Shown here: positions 34,508-47,328 of the stretch, piece by piece
How the letters are laid out: the number at the start of each line of letters is the position of its first letter
How positions within the stretch are numbered: position 1 is the first letter of the stretch
DNA from: Roridomyces roridus
Taxonomy: Eukaryota; Basidiomycota; Agaricomycetes; Agaricales; Mycenaceae
Assembly: GCA_029378245.1 (NCBI GenBank)
Contig: JARKIF010000155.1
Coordinates: 1 to 64,000 of the forward strand
Direction of reading: 5' to 3'
DNA length: 64,000 nucleotides
Position numbers and translations under genes: made by a program
The notes under the pieces: generated by a model
Databases searched by the model: none
What the model was told of the DNA's origin: nothing
What the model saw: only the letters and a program-made list of their open reading frames with translations

Positions 34508-36244
34508 ATGTCCATTGCAGACCTTGCCGCTCAGTTATCGGGCCTTGAGGTCGAATTTCTGGACGTTCTCAGCACCAATGACTTGGCTGCCACGTCTGCG
34601 TTTGCCCGCAAATGGACGGAGCTGCATGCAGCCCTCGAAACTCACGCAGACTCTTTGGACGAGGTTACCAAATCGACCGCCCACACCCTTGCTTCAAAAA
34701 TCAACATTTTATCCGACCTTTTCCTCTCCATGGAAATCAAGGTGGTTGAACTAGAAGCGGAGTTGGACAGCTTGGACCTCGACGCGCCCAATCCCCCACC
34801 ACGCGACCCAACCCCCAAATCCCCCAGCCCCACACCCCAATCTCTCCCCAGTCGCCCCGACTCCTCCTACCCCCCCTACATCGAGCCCTGCTACAAGTGG
34901 CTGCTCGGCCACCTTTGGAACCCATACCCAAAGAAAGCCGTCAAGCAAAAGATCGCCGACGAGACGGGTTCATCGCTCGACCGCATTTCCGAGTGGTTCG
35001 TCGATGCACGGCGACGAATGGGCTGGACACAGTTGTTGCGCGAAGAGTTTAACAGGAAGCGCGCAGACATGGTCCATGCCGCTGAATGTTACTTCGTCCG
35101 TCCAGACCCCGAGAATCCTCTCCTCCCCATCGTCGACGCGAAATTCGCGGAAATCCAGGCTTACGCGGAGGACATGTATGCCGCCAAATTCATCCCCAGC
35201 GCGCTGTCCAACAAGCTCTCCGCCGCGGTCAAAGACCTCACACCCGAGCTCCAGGCTAAAGCGCGCGAGGAGAAGTGGAAGCGGCTGCAGGCTCAACGGG
35301 AAGCGGCGAAGCTGGGTATCTACCCGTCGCCAGCGACCTCTGGCCCTTCATCCCCCGTTGAAGGCGCCTCACGTAAGCGTACAGCTTCCGACGCTTTGGA
35401 TGATTTCTCCTCGAACAAACGCTCAAGGTGCGTTTCTCATGAGCCACTGATATGTGACACTGACCCTCTTTTAGAAATGATGACGGTGCGACTAGTCTGC
35501 CCTCGCCGCCCTACTCTGGACCCTCGTCACCCACGAGCCGGAAGCGTCGGTTGTCAGACGCGGACGAGTCCGACGCCAAGCGCGTCCGCGTTCGCGCAAC
35601 GTCAGACACCGCCGCCCTCAGCGTTACGTTGTCGGGAACCCCAGATATATTGGCCGATTGGTTCTCAACCAACAACACGGGCGACACGGATCTATTCAAG
35701 CCCGGTCAGCTCTTAGATATCAAGCTCTTTGACCCATCCGACTTGGAGTTTGACGAACCACCTTCTCCTCAATCCACAGGTGAGTATACTAATGTTGGAA
35801 TTCTGCATTTGCTGACTTTCACTAGCGCTGGCCACGCCGCCTGAAACGTTCGATGTCACGAGCTTTGAAATCGAAAACTTTGACTTTACTTCTCTCGACG
35901 GTTCGTACTGCTCCTCGCACCTTTTGCTATTACTGAGGGTGGTTGCAGCCCTCCTCCCAGCGCAGCAACAGTCTCTGTTGCCGGATACGCTTCCTTTCCC
36001 TCTCCTTCCCGAACCCGCCATTTTCGATTCGTCTTCGAATTACGGCGACAACTTCAATTTTGCCACCGGCTACACCTTCGACAACAACTATCTGTCAGAT
36101 ATTTTCTCTGGCGCCCCCTTACTCGACCACAACCCCAAAGGTGGAAACCAGTACGCGACGTTCCAATCACAGGCGTTCGTCGGCATAGGTGAGGTTCATC
36201 TGGATTCAATTGTATCCGATCTCACCCATTGTCCAGCTCCATGA
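34508..36244 (+). CDS. HD1: HD1-class homeodomain mating-type transcription factor
   Basis: The start at 34508 gives MSIADLAAQLSGLEVEFLD, a helical specificity region. Two upstream ATGs are possible but less likely. The homeodomain covers about residues 121-175: PPYIEPCYKWLLGHLWNPYP, KKAVKQKIADETG and ISEWFVDARRRMGW. The TALE-like spacing is usual for HD1. The recognition-helix position normally Asn51 is Asp166 here. A nuclear signal (SRKRRLSDADESDAKRVRVR) and acidic, Pro/Ser-rich activation-like sequence follow. Five exons are read, with introns at about 35428-35475, 35780-35825, 35900-35947 and 36188-36236. The last exon adds only two residues before TGA. It converges on MIP, 169 bases away. 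Confidence 0.95.
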
Positions 36245-36413
36245 TTCCCTTCCTCTTTTACTTGCATCTTCTTTTCTTTGCATCGCTGTATCACTCCATC
36301 CCCGCATCTAACTGTATTTCTATCATCTTGCATGTCTATGTCCCTGCTATCGTCTTGTTATCCTTATGCTCTATACTCATGATCTGGAATACATATTAGT
36401 GGCTACTCTAACC

Positions 36414-38864
36414 TCAATGACGACCCGGCTGCCCGACTTCGTCCTCAATCCGCCACCGCCCAACCTCCCGCATCGCCTCAGCGTCCCCACTTTCAAGCTG
36501 TGGCGCAGAAAGCAACGTGCTGACCATCTTCCACGGGTCTTTGCCTCCACCGTAACTCAAGACTTCCCGCTTGTACTTTTCCCCCGTCTCCCTGTTAAGC
36601 GGGTCCGCAGAGAAGACGTTACCCCACACCCTCGACGCAATCGCCCGATCGAAGAGATAAGAGTAGTACGTCGCCGCGTAGCCCACCAAATGCCCGAAAC
36701 GTGTCTGGAACGACGTCCCCGGGACGTGCGGGATCAGTCCGCGTGTGTTGTGCAACTTGGCAAGCTCAGCCGTCGAGTCAAAGTTGGATTCTTGTACTGT
36801 AGGTGAGTGGTAGATTTGGTCGATGGAGGCGAGGAGGATTTGCGAGTAGGTGTCGATGGAGTGACACGGGTCTTCGTGGTGGTTTCCGCCTGTACGGGGT
36901 GCTGAGGTGGATTCGGCGTCAAAGAGGGAGAGGACGCTTGGAGAGGTGAGGAAGTGCTCCATCAGAATTGAAGGGAGCTCGACAAAGTCTGTCGCACAGC
37001 GGGTGCCCGACACATTTTGGTATTCCGTTCGACCGATCATGGCTACAACACAGTCAACGATGAGATGGGTGCTGTATATTTTCACTCACAATGCATTGCA
37101 TGACCCATTTCATGACCTAGCGTCATTACGTCGTGCCACTGCAAGACGGTGGCCTTCCAGGAAGGTCGACTAAAGTCGCACACGAGAACGACGAGGGGTA
37201 GTTGGTAGACACCATCCTGTCCCGGTAGTTTTTGCCGCTTCACGGCTTCGAAACTACGAGATTGTTGGATATGCTCCTCCATCTCGGGATTCAGGAGATC
37301 CCCAGCTTCGTCGTCGTTGTCTATCCTCCGAGAACACCGAACGGTGTAATGTGCTGCCCCGCTCGCCTTTCCCCTTCGAGCAAATATATCAGCGTATATC
37401 CAGCCGATGACGCCTTTTCCCTCTTCCACAACCTCGAGCTTGGTGACCTCCGAGTCCCACACTTCACCGGAAGTCACGTCGACAGGCCGCAGTGAGATCC
37501 CGTACAGGTGTTTGAACAATCGTGAAAGCGCCATAAAGACAGTTCCCAGTGTTAGAGGCGGGAGAGCTATCGGCGGTGCTGGTGGCTCTGGGGGGCAGTA
37601 AAAGTCGCGATCCCAGGCTTGGATAATCGGCAGCGATGACGAGGTGTTCATGTGGGCTGCTTTCCGCTGGCTCAGAGCGCGTAAGGCACTGCGAGCAGCG
37701 GGTCGGGTGTGGTCCATGAGGGCATCGAGGAAGTGGACGACGTTGCCTGTAAAGCTGTAAGATTCCGGACTTTCGAGTAAAGAAACCACAAACCAGGCGA
37801 TTTGGCCATCTTATCGTCCAGAACCATGTGAGCAAAACTGGGCTTGCCTACTAGCTGCGCCAGTTCTGCTCTTTTCCGGAGAAGTGACTCGAGAGAGTCT
37901 AGTTGTTCCGGCGTGCTCGTGTTGGACGCGATATAGAGGCGTCGTCGCGGTTCCTCATTCGGCGCAGACCGCATGATCATCTGCGCCTGAATAGACCCAG
38001 GGTATATCTGGAGGTCGCGCTTTGTGAATTGAGCCCTACGCTCCAGTCGGACACCCAACCCCAGGTCCTTTTCCTTTAAACCGGCAAGATCTGAGGGTTT
38101 TATTGACGCCGGTGGACCGGGCGTCGATACACCCTGCAGGAATCGTCGTCCCAGCACCAAAATCTCGGACGACAACGAGACGAATCTGTCTCGTTTGTCC
38201 GGTGGTAGGTCAATTGCAGAGTTTTCAAAGTCTCTCCAAAAGATGAGCGCAGTAGCATGAGCTTCCGGTGACAGTGTCTCGACGATACTCGGATCGCTCA
38301 ATACAGCTTTCAACACCTGGAAGATGTCAACGACGTCCAGAACATTTTCTTTTCACGCACTGCATACAACCCCGTGTCCGTGTTCAACACATTCATAAAA
38401 TTGCACAACCTCTCATGCGCCAAATTCGCCGCCTCCACCCATGCACGCTCGGGATGCGCGTTTTGTACGAGCTCGGCGAGATCAATGACTCCGCATAACA
38501 GGTCGCTCAGCCTATCCAGGTTTTTGACCACCCGAAGAAGCTCGGACCTTGACTCTCGGGCACGGAGGATACGTTCCGTTAGGAGTTGTGCCCGGATGAG
38601 GGTGGCGTCTGTGAGTGTCACCAGAGCACCTGGGTGTGTTAGAGACGGGTGGCCGAAAAGTCCTGTTGTGACAAGAGGAGAGGGTTTGGGGGTGGTAGAG
38701 GAGGAGTGGGAGTATAGGCGGTCGAATATGGTAGCCAGCGCTCTGTCGTCCGTCGAAGCGGGAATAGTCGGTGCTGCTGCATTCGAGTAGGGCCGCTTGT
38801 CGGCGAAGAGACAGCCCCGGAATCGAAAGACGGCGCGTCGAGAGAGCGCCCTTGCTGAGAACAT
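36414..38864 (-). CDS. MIP1: mitochondrial intermediate peptidase (M3 family)
   Basis: MIP (Oct1) removes octapeptides from imported mitochondrial precursors. The N-terminus [17 protein letters not shown] is a basic presequence. Family blocks include [34 protein letters not shown] and [17 protein letters not shown]. The zinc site is [13 protein letters not shown], with HEMGH matching HExGH, and the downstream [14 protein letters not shown] and [20 protein letters not shown] complete the catalytic domain. Introns fall at about 38317-38360, 37749-37789 and 37044-37088. No frameshift is seen. MIP is the standard anchor gene next to HD genes in agaricomycetes and confirms the locus. Confidence 0.96.
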
Positions 38865-39086
38865 TGAGGGCGTCTCTTTGCCGCCCGAGTCTTATTTATT
38901 TGACGCGAGAAGGCGAGAACATCGCAACATGTCATCCAGTTGCGATCGAGACCTTGGAAATTTTCAATTGCGGGCTTCTCATTCAACAGCAAATGCTATG
39001 GTATGATGGTGCGTTTATCTTGGTGCATACAATGTGTGGGTTCTAACTATTATGCAGAGATGGAATATTGAAGAAGAAAAGATATT

Positions 39087-41166
39087 TCACGGCGAATTCA
39101 GCGGGGACAGAGGACCGTCCAGACTTTCATGGCCAGACCGTGGAGACGGGCTGTCAACCTCCATATCATCCGACTCGCGCCCATTCGTCTCCGACCCCGG
39201 CATGGACACGTCGCCATCGCCATTGGCCAAGTCGGATGGAGGTTCAGACTCGGGCTCAGCACCGGGGGCAGGTTCGACAGCATAGACCCAAAACTTTGAC
39301 CGCTTCTTCCCTGCAATTTGCTCCAAGGCAATCTCGGTCGGCTTCAAAGCAGCAGCTCCGGATGCCTTGAGCTTGAGGCCATTCTTCGGACCGTGAGAGG
39401 TGGTCGAGACGGCATCAGCAGAGCCAGTGCTCATCGTACTCTCCTCCGTCCGCGCGCGCTTGGTCGGCGGCTCGGAATCAAACTGCATTTCTGCTGGCGC
39501 ACCAAGACGCGCAGACCTGCGTTCCCCTCGCCACGCAGCCCACGGTTCTTCTTGCTCGGCATCGCGTTTGCCGTTGGCATTCAGAACAGCCGTCCTGGTG
39601 GAACGTCGATATCCGTTGGACGGTGCTCTTCGTCGGGTACTCGGTCCTTCCGACTCGTCGCGGAAGTTGAGGAAGTCGTCGTCAAGCTCATCGTCGGCGT
39701 CTGCCTCTTGATAAGTATATTCATCCTCCCCCTCCTGAAATACCCAGTCAGCGGAGCTCCTTCGGCATGTAGAAAAACTTGCATCTTCATCAAAGTCGGC
39801 ACTGGAATAGACGTAATCTGGTTTTCGAGTTTGACGCCTCGTCCGCGTTTCACGAATCTCACTTTGAGCTGCACGTAGGATAGCAGCGTTCCGATTCTCA
39901 ATCTTCTTGCGCGCCTTTTCCACTCGCTACAACAGCGTCAGTAAAGATTCCCAGAAGAGACAAGGTCATTCACTATCAGCTCAGCGTCAATGGCTTCCAT
40001 ACGACCTTCCAGTATAGTGACGAGATTCAAGTGAGCGAGATCATTTTTCGACCGCTTTTCGCCCTTCTTCAGTTCCGGGGGAGATGCTCCTTTGAGATCC
40101 TCAATGACTGCTAGGTATTCTTCTCGTGTAGAGGCGAGCGATGTAAAGGTTGCGGCCATTTTCCACGGATTTGTCGAAACGTAAAGCCGTGGTGAATCTG
40201 TGCAACAAAAAAAGATGTAATAAGCATCAATCGACAGTTAGCCCAGCGGTGGGAGCCGAAATAGCGATGAAAGGAGTAAATTAGAGGTGAATCTCTCGCA
40301 AATACAAGCAAATATGCTGTCGGCCCACAAGAAAGGAAAGTGCACGGACCATCGGGAGCCCAAAATCGTCTCTTCAGCGAGTCTTGACCTAGGGGAATGA
40401 ATTGGAGCTGTTCCCGGCTGTGTGGGTCGTCTGGAGGAGGCGGCGCTGATGTCTCGTCTTTTTTCTTGTGCTTGGTGTGCGACACGCCCCAAGCGCGATC
40501 AATCGTGTTCTTTATCTCTTGGTTGTGGCATAGTTGCAACTCGACGAGTTGCCGCAAGATTTTGAGCTAACAGAAAATAATAGCAATGGTCTGAGCGTCG
40601 TAAACCACAATGGTGACCCACACGAACACACCTTGAAATCCCAGTCCGCAGTGAAGAAACCACCTTCGAGGCCTTGAAATGGAGATACATTGACGTTCTT
40701 GTCGTCGTCCCAGTAGATTGTTCTCTCATTAGTTTTGAGATACTCTTCGAGAACAGACGCCACGGTTGTGGATATTTGATCAATACTGACGCGGCAGCGA
40801 CGACGATCAGAGACATGAAGAGTCGACTTGAGGCGGTTGGACATGCACATACCTCAAGTTACGCGTCTGCGGTCGCAAATTGAGAATGAAGCGTGCAAGG
40901 ACTTGAGTTAGGATATCGTTGGGTTCTTGCGATTGCAAGGCCTCTTCGAAACTGATTCCCGTAGCCCGTTGAGCGAGAAGACCAGGGTTGAGGTGGGGGA
41001 CAGATACCTACTCCATGGGAGTCTCGAGGCCCTCGACCTTGGCCCGGAGATTGGTGTACTTGCAGATGAAGGAGTAAACGAAGGCGGACTCCCAACGGCC
41101 AGAGGGGTGTCTAGCGGTAGGAGGAGGACAGCGATGGCCTTTAGGAATTGGCCTCAGACTCGACAT
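39087..41166 (-). CDS. DDT/WHIM-type chromatin-associated protein
   Basis: The first exon, from 41166, encodes MSSLRPIPKGHRCPPPTARH and WESAFVYSFICKYTNLRAK. The next encodes FEEAL-like EALQSQEPNDILTQVLARFI. Together these look like a DDT domain. WHIM-like segments follow: FFTADWDFKLKILRQLVELQ, QLQFIPLGQDSLKRRFWAPD and SPRLYVSTNPWK. The C-terminal half is charged and disordered, with RRQTRKPDYVYSSADFDED and an acidic block, then Ser/Pro-rich sequence to the stop. Six exons join with GT-AG introns. DDT and WHIM modules occur in ISWI-type remodeller partners, so a nuclear chromatin role is likely. The exact orthologue is not identified. Confidence 0.75.
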
Positions 41167-41403
41167 GCGGGCAGCCACAGGGTCGAAAGTTGAGAAGTGG
41201 AAAGAGGAGACGAAGTGTGACAGAGTCGCGATCCAATGAACGTGACACGGCCAAAGTTCCGCACGAGCCAGACGGCCGGGCCACCCAGAATTCCATTACA
41301 ATGTTTATTCCAAGGAAAATCGCGTCGCAAACGCGAAATACATGCACAAAAAACTACGCCACGAAAGGAGATGTACATTGCTTCTCTCCGTCCAGAACAA
41401 GTC

Positions 41404-41938
41404 TTATCCGGGCCCAACCTAGAGGCAATTGTTAGCTCAAAAGTATAGCAAGACGGCTGTATAGTGCACACCTTTGGAATGTCGTGGTGCTCGCTGAGAG
41501 ACTCGAGATGGGCATTGAACTCGCTGACCCGGTCCTTGTGCGTCTTGTTGGCGAGTTTGGACACACGCTGTGCGAGCTGTTACGGATCCTGTCAGCTGGA
41601 AACAGAGAAAGAGGCGCCAGACATACCCTGCGCCTCTGGACTTCCTCGAAACGTTTCTCAGCGTCCGTCTTCCTGTCTGAACTTCCGCTAGGAGCTGGAG
41701 AGTTGCTCCCACTTGCAGGAAGACTACTCTTTGCCTCTTCTTGCAGACGTTCCTGTAGTCGCTCACGATCAAGTTCAGATTCCTGCTTCTGCTTAGACTT
41801 TTTCTTTTTCCTGTGAACGGAGGATGTTAGTTCAGGATGCAATATCGAGCGAGAGGGGCACTTTTTAACGATTCCGCCCTCAGCCACTCCCCCTTTAAGC
41901 TTGAGGGAGCCACCAGGGCGTTGGTCGTAATCGCTCAT
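41404..41938 (-). CDS. FAM32A-like small basic nuclear protein
   Basis: Four exons encode about 110 residues. The start is MSDYDQRPGGSLKLKGG, followed by KKKKSKQKQESELDRER, TDAEKRFEEVQRRR and LAQRVSKLANKTHKDRVSEF, ending HDIPKVGPG. The GGSLKLKG start, lysine run and the block around HKDRV-x-x-FN to HDIPKVGPG are the FAM32A signature. Human FAM32A is a spliceosome component acting at exon ligation, so a splicing role is inferred. The last intron, about 41408-41458, places GPG in the final exon. It is divergent from the TMEM115-like gene, 118 bases apart. Confidence 0.88.
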
Positions 41939-42056
41939 GGCGGAAAGAGGAAAGAGCAAACGTCACGCTCGTCACGCGGAAGCTGATTACCTCGTTTTCG
42001 TCCTTCGACCTCATCCTAGTCTCTTTTGCAGACCCTCGACGCTCCGCGAAGAGGAA

Positions 42057-43382
42057 ATGGCGGTCCTTGCCTCTCCTATTTTGTTCCTCTCCTCCATACC
42101 GCCAGTCACACGCTATTTCACGGCCGCGACTGTCGTATCATCCTTGATTTACGCATGGCTGCGATACAATGGCGCCGACAGCACTCCGTATCTCAATGTT
42201 GTCCCCGGGTCCAGCATCTTCTATCCCTGGACCTTTGTCACGTCTGTCCTTGTCGAGACAAGTATCTTTGAGGTCAGCTTGGACAAGTCCTTTGGCTCGA
42301 GCTTTGCTGAATTGGCGCAGTTGGTGGCCTCCCTCATTTTCGTCCCTGCGTCTCTCAGATACCTGGAACGCGTATGGGGCAGCATCGAGACTCTCAAGTT
42401 CATTGCCGTTTCCGTTGGCTTCTCAAACATCATCGCGTTTGGCTTCAATTGGTTAGAGTTTATGGCGACGAGGGATGCGGACACGTTTTTGTGCGTTTCT
42501 TTCCACGCAGCCGCGAGCTGTCCTCATTTTTTGAAGGTACGGCATGGAATACCATGGCCAGATGGCTCTGCAGATTGCCATTCTGGTGGCCTTCACCCAG
42601 CTTATTCCAGAACACCAAGTGCAAGTCATGGGCGTCTTGAAGGCGCGGGTCAAGGTACGCACTGGTGGGCTTGGGATTGAACGTGTCTGATAGACTGATA
42701 GACGCTGCCGATGGCCTACTTGACGGTCTCGACTGTGATGACCTTCCTCGGATTCCAATGTCCTTGGATAATCATCCAATTCGGCTGGTTTGTGGGTTGG
42801 ATATACCTCCGGTTCTACAAGAAGAACACTGGCGACTCTGTTGGCGGAGTTGACACGTACGGCGACCGGAGCGAGACGTTTTCCCTCATTTCTTGGTTCC
42901 CTCCTTTCGCGCAGTGCGTACTTCTTCCACATCCACTTCTTCGTCTAACCCCAGTCAATAGTTACCCGTTGACCCTCCTTGGCAACTTTGTGCATTCACT
43001 CGCCACCCGTTTCCACCTCATTCCATTAGGCACCGACATTGAGGGCGGGTCTTACAGTCAAGTTCCCGGCAGTGCTCGTGCTGAGGCTGAGCGTAGACGG
43101 TACGAGTCCCATGTCTTTCGCCATTGCGTTACTCACTCGACATACAGAGCCATGGCATTGAAAGCGCTGGATCAGAGAATGGCCAACAGCACTACACCAG
43201 CTGCACCCAACGGTAGTTCCCCTCCGCCAGCCCCACGGGCCCCTCCTCCCGCTGCTGCGTCTCGTTCAGACTCTGTCGCGATGCCCTCCTCACCCCCTAC
43301 TCCTCCGCGTGCCAACGAACGGTCCAAAAGTGTTGGCGAAGTAGATATTGGTGATGTTCCAAGCAAGTCGGACAGTCGGTAA
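42057..43382 (+). CDS. TMEM115/DUF1751-type Golgi membrane protein
   Basis: A rhomboid-like fold family found in the Golgi, without the catalytic residues of true rhomboids. The start gives MAVLASPILFLSSIPPVTRY. Hydrophobic segments include FTAATVVSSLIYAWL, LVASLIFVPASLRYLERVWG, FIAVSVGFSNIIAFGFNWL and MAYLTVSTVMTFLGF. A conserved block is WFVGWIYLRFYKKNTGD. The C-terminal 90 residues are cytosolic, Pro/Ser/Ala-rich. Introns occur at about 42272-42319, 42491-42537, 42657-42702, 42915-42960 and 43099-43146. The assignment rests on topology and the GWIYLRF block. An Ala-to-Pro-rich tail is common in the family. Confidence 0.82.
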
Positions 43383-43526
43383 AATAGTAGGCACCATGTA
43401 AATCTCTCCCCATCCAAAAGTCTCCGTAACGCATTAGTTGTCTCATTCGTCCGTCTAATGCATTTTTGGGCAAAATTACTTGCGGGTGCACGTATGTAAA
43501 CAAATACCGACCTTCGTCGTGTACTT

Positions 43527-46500
43527 ATGTCCCGACGGCCTTCGGTTCTCTCGTTCTCTCTGCCTCCTCTACTTTCAAATGGCAATGTCAAGGCCGTCCA
43601 GTCCCCGATCGCCGCAGAACCCAGCGCGCCATCGAGGCAACCCTCGAGTTCAAAATTACCAGCGGATGTTCCCACTTCCGAGCTGGACCCCGACGAGCTA
43701 TTCGCCAAGCACACTATTGGGGAGGTCAAGGTCGTCCAGCAGCGACTGAGGTGCCTACTGCCTTGTCCGGTCAACATCTAGCTAACTGGGCGTAGAGCAG
43801 ATGCCGACGCGAAGCAGGAAGAGTTGAGGCTTATGGTTGGGTGCGTGGGTCTCCTGGCGCGTCTTTTTCTGGAGGAATAATACGAGGGTGCAGTGAACGC
43901 TACCGGGAACTGCTCCAAGCGTCCTCGAGCATCATAGCTATCGCGCGTTCCTCGAAACGTGTCATCGAGGCTTTGGAGGAAACCAAAGATGGCATACTCG
44001 CGCAGGACGAACCACCAATGCCAAAGCGGGGCTCTATTCAAGGCCGCGGCGGTATGTGTTTCTCGCATTCGTAAAAGACCTGTCTGACTCTGCGACAGAC
44101 GCACATCTGCACACATTGCAAGTATTCTCCGCGCACATGAAACTGCTTCTCGACGCGCCAGAACATTTGTGGCGCCTCATTGAACGTAAAAAGTACTTTA
44201 CAGCGGCTTGGTTGTTTCTTTTGGCACGCGTCGTGCATCGCGCTCTGGTGAGGGATGAGGAGCAGGATGAGGAAGCTTGGTCTGTGCAGGGCTTGGACGC
44301 CCTTGTACGTGTTTTCGCATATCTGCTGCTTTGTGTTGATTCTCACCAGGAGCAATTTCCGCTTGTTCAACGTCAATGGGAGGCGGTTTCTCAATTTCGG
44401 GCACAGATCATTCATAGGGCGACGTTATCACTACGAGAGTGTGTCACACCGCCAGAGGTATGCGTTCTGAAATATTTTGACTGCTTTCTGAATCCTGTTC
44501 ACAGGACGCCTGTGCTGCTCTGCTCACCCTGCACCTCCTCGACTCTCGACCTCTCACCGAGACACTATCTGTGTTTCTCAACCAGCGCTCAAAATCTCTC
44601 CTCGGCATGTTGTCCGAAGGTTCACCCACTTCTCCATTATTACTCGGTTCAATTTCAAGGCACGGAAACGGTCATGTGGTTGAAAGGAACTCGCGCAAGG
44701 CCTCCGTGCGGGAGGTCAAGGAGGCTACCCAGACAGCGTTGGACGCCATGGTCAGGACCTTGACGGCCTCCCGGATTGTATTTGAACAGACGGATTCGAT
44801 GCCTTCAATGATTGGAGCGGTCCTAGAAAGTATCCAATCCGAATCTTCAAGCCCTAAATCCCTTCCATCAGAACTCCAGCTGACCACTCAAACGCTGCTG
44901 TCAACACTACCTTCATCCACTCATTTCCTTCTCCTACCCCCCAGTCTGCGTTCGTACAAACCATATGTAGACCTCACCTCCTCTTCGTCTCTCATGGACC
45001 AAACGCATCTGGGTCGTGTGCTCGACCAGTGGTTCCAGACGACGAACCAAACCCTGCAAATCGCAGCCTCCAAGTGGTTCTCGGATCTGCAAACTGCGGC
45101 GGAAGTCTGGTCCTTACGGTCTTCGATACGGCAGTGGATTGACCAATCCACGCTGAAACAGCGGGAGATGGAGACGTTGAACAAGATATTCGACGACGCT
45201 GCGCAACAAAGGGTGCTCAACATATGGAAGTTGGCTCTTTCGGATGCCGAGGACGCCTTCCAGTTGCAACTTGCTGCTGCCACGAAGTCGTTGCGCGAAA
45301 CGCCAAAGGAGCAGCGCAAAGGTGATTGCCTCTTTCTTGATCATATGAATACTCAACTTTCGTGCAGATTCTTCGCCCATCGAGTTTCTGTTCAACGCAC
45401 CTCCACTTCCTGTTGTTTCTGGTCTAGGGTCCGTGGACTCTTCGTTCCAGAAATACACGAGTTCCTTGCGGCGTCAATTACTCGGACGGACTTCTTTGTT
45501 AGATAGTGTTTTAGCTACTCTGGAGAGCTGTGCCAGGTCGTTGCAGCGGGATCTTTCTGTTATTCTCGCGGGCGAGGGGGAGGAGGCAAGGTGAGAACCA
45601 GCCATCTGATTGCCTTGACCTTGCTGATTCATTTGTAGAGGAGTCATGGCGAAGCTTTCTGAACAGTATCGACCAGACGCGGAGGGTCTGTGTACTGGAG
45701 TTTTGGATACTTTGACCGCTGCAGAGAATCTGGATTCCGAGGACTCTGGTATGGTTTCTTTGGCGTTTGCGGAGAAGTTGCTTATTTTTGTCAGAATTGA
45801 CCATAGACAGTCTGGTCTTTGTTGGCCACGTCGCTGATGAGCTCAGCTGTGCTTCGCCGTTTGTTTCGGAGATTGGCGGTGGTGCAGAGGTCGTCCAAGG
45901 TGGGCAATAAGCCGATACGCCGAACAACTGCTAATACGTTTCCCAGACTTCAAAAAGCGGACAAAGGCGCTACATGAGCGAATAATCGACCGCTGGAGAA
46001 CATATACCATCTCGCGGTTGGTTACCCAACATCGTGCTGTCTTTCGACCGAGGTCAAAAGCCGTGCCCTATGGTATGTGCTCAATCTCTGACTTGCCATG
46101 TCGCCAACGGTGTTCCAGCTACCGCGCCATCGACCCCTTCATCCGAGCTCGTGGACTCGCTGCTGAAACTCTCAAGTTCTGTTCAAGAACTGGGCGCGTT
46201 TCGGAGTCGAATGCGGCAACAGGCTGTCGCTGACCAGACTCTTCGGCTCTTCATTCAAGAGTGGGTCGGAGAGGGATGGAAGCAGGACGGGGCGCAAGCC
46301 TTGTGTGATATTGCTTTCCTTCGTCGGCTTGCGGTTCTTCGTGCGCCAGAATGGGAGGACGTATGTCAACTGCTGGATTCCAAAGCGGAGCAATACCAGG
46401 TTTGCATTTTCTCTACGCTTATGTTTACTCTCTAAGCACGTCTGAAGGAGACCGCCAAGGGATGGAACGATGGGTCGGCTGACTATCTCGCTCGGACGCA

Positions 46501-46690
46501 GACATTGTTTGCCTCGCTCCTTCCGACGCAGTCCCGTCTGCGGCCACTCGAGAACTCGACAGACAAGTTTGCGCCTCTGTTACCATTCGGTTCTCCATCT
46601 ACAGAGCAGCAGCAGTTCCAGGCGGCAGTGGAACAGGCCAAGACGTCGTCTCGTTTCGGGTTGCTTTTAGTAGGAGCAGCTGCTCATTAA
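43527..46690 (+). CDS. COG1: conserved oligomeric Golgi complex subunit 1
   Basis: COG1 is part of the tether for retrograde vesicles at the Golgi. The N-terminal signature is present: [20 protein letters not shown], then after an intron [15 protein letters not shown] and [40 protein letters not shown] follows. The remainder is helical, including [16 protein letters not shown] and [12 protein letters not shown], and ends [11 protein letters not shown]. About ten introns of 45-60 bases interrupt the gene. Exact borders of the smaller ones in 45590-46110 were not all fixed. Predicted length is about 860 residues, within the family range. It converges on SEC61 gamma, 76 bases away. Confidence 0.88.
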
Positions 46691-46766
46691 TTTATTTGCT
46701 GCGCGGATTATGGTGTGGAAGTGAGATTCCATTTTATAGTACATGCAATAAGAAAACGCCACGACA

Positions 46767-47129
46767 CTATGCCCCTCCGCTGTGAGGGATGAGTAGAGTT
46801 GGGGACCGGGGGAGCAGAATACATACACCAGAATGTTGTTTCTGGACAAGAGGTCAGCACACGAGTTGTCAGGGAGCAGCAGTTCAACGCACATCGGGAT
46901 GTGGATAAGTTTCACGAAGTAGCCAATGAAGCCCATGACAGCGAAACCGACACCGACGGCTCTGCAGATCTGGGCGAACTCTACGACAGAGTTAGGTATT
47001 GCGGGGAGTGAAGAGACGGAGTGCACACGCACCCTTGTCGGAAGGTTTTGTGCAACGTGTCAGAAACTGTGTTCCTTCACGGACGAATTGCTGGGGAATC
47101 TCGACAAGTTCACGGACTTTGTCTGACAT
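46767..47129 (-). CDS. SSS1: Sec61 translocon gamma subunit
   Basis: A single-pass tail-anchored ER protein of the Sec61 channel. The start at 47129 gives [19 protein letters not shown], then [13 protein letters not shown]. After an intron, [20 protein letters not shown] and [10 protein letters not shown] follow. Two further tiny exons encode NNILV and GGA, and stop at 46767. Total is about 70 residues, as expected. The final intron must be placed after the second base of the Val codon to give the conserved GGA end. SEC61 genes are reported near matA in several agaricomycetes. Divergent from the PPR gene by 199 bases. Confidence 0.95.
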
Positions 47130-47328
47130 GTTCTAAGAGGCCAAAAGCATTAAGAGAGTGCGTCTGGAGAGCGGGATAACATACGTGGAAGGAGGGAAGA
47201 GCAAGTTGGATGAATCAATAATTGATGCGACTTTGTTTCTGGCATTTCAGCATCGACCTCCACAGGTAAGTTTTGTGTGACTATCCGTGCCTTCACTCAC
47301 TGGAGAAAACAGTGGTGAACCCGCATGA

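Larger units (their letters stand above)
30138..38864. other. homeodomain mating-type locus (matA / MAT-HD) core
   Basis: The core contains two beta-flanking-type genes, divergent HD2 and HD1, and MIP, in the order known from many agaricomycetes. Only one HD pair is present. In mating, HD1 from one parent binds HD2 from the other to form the active regulator of dikaryon development. Confidence 0.92.
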
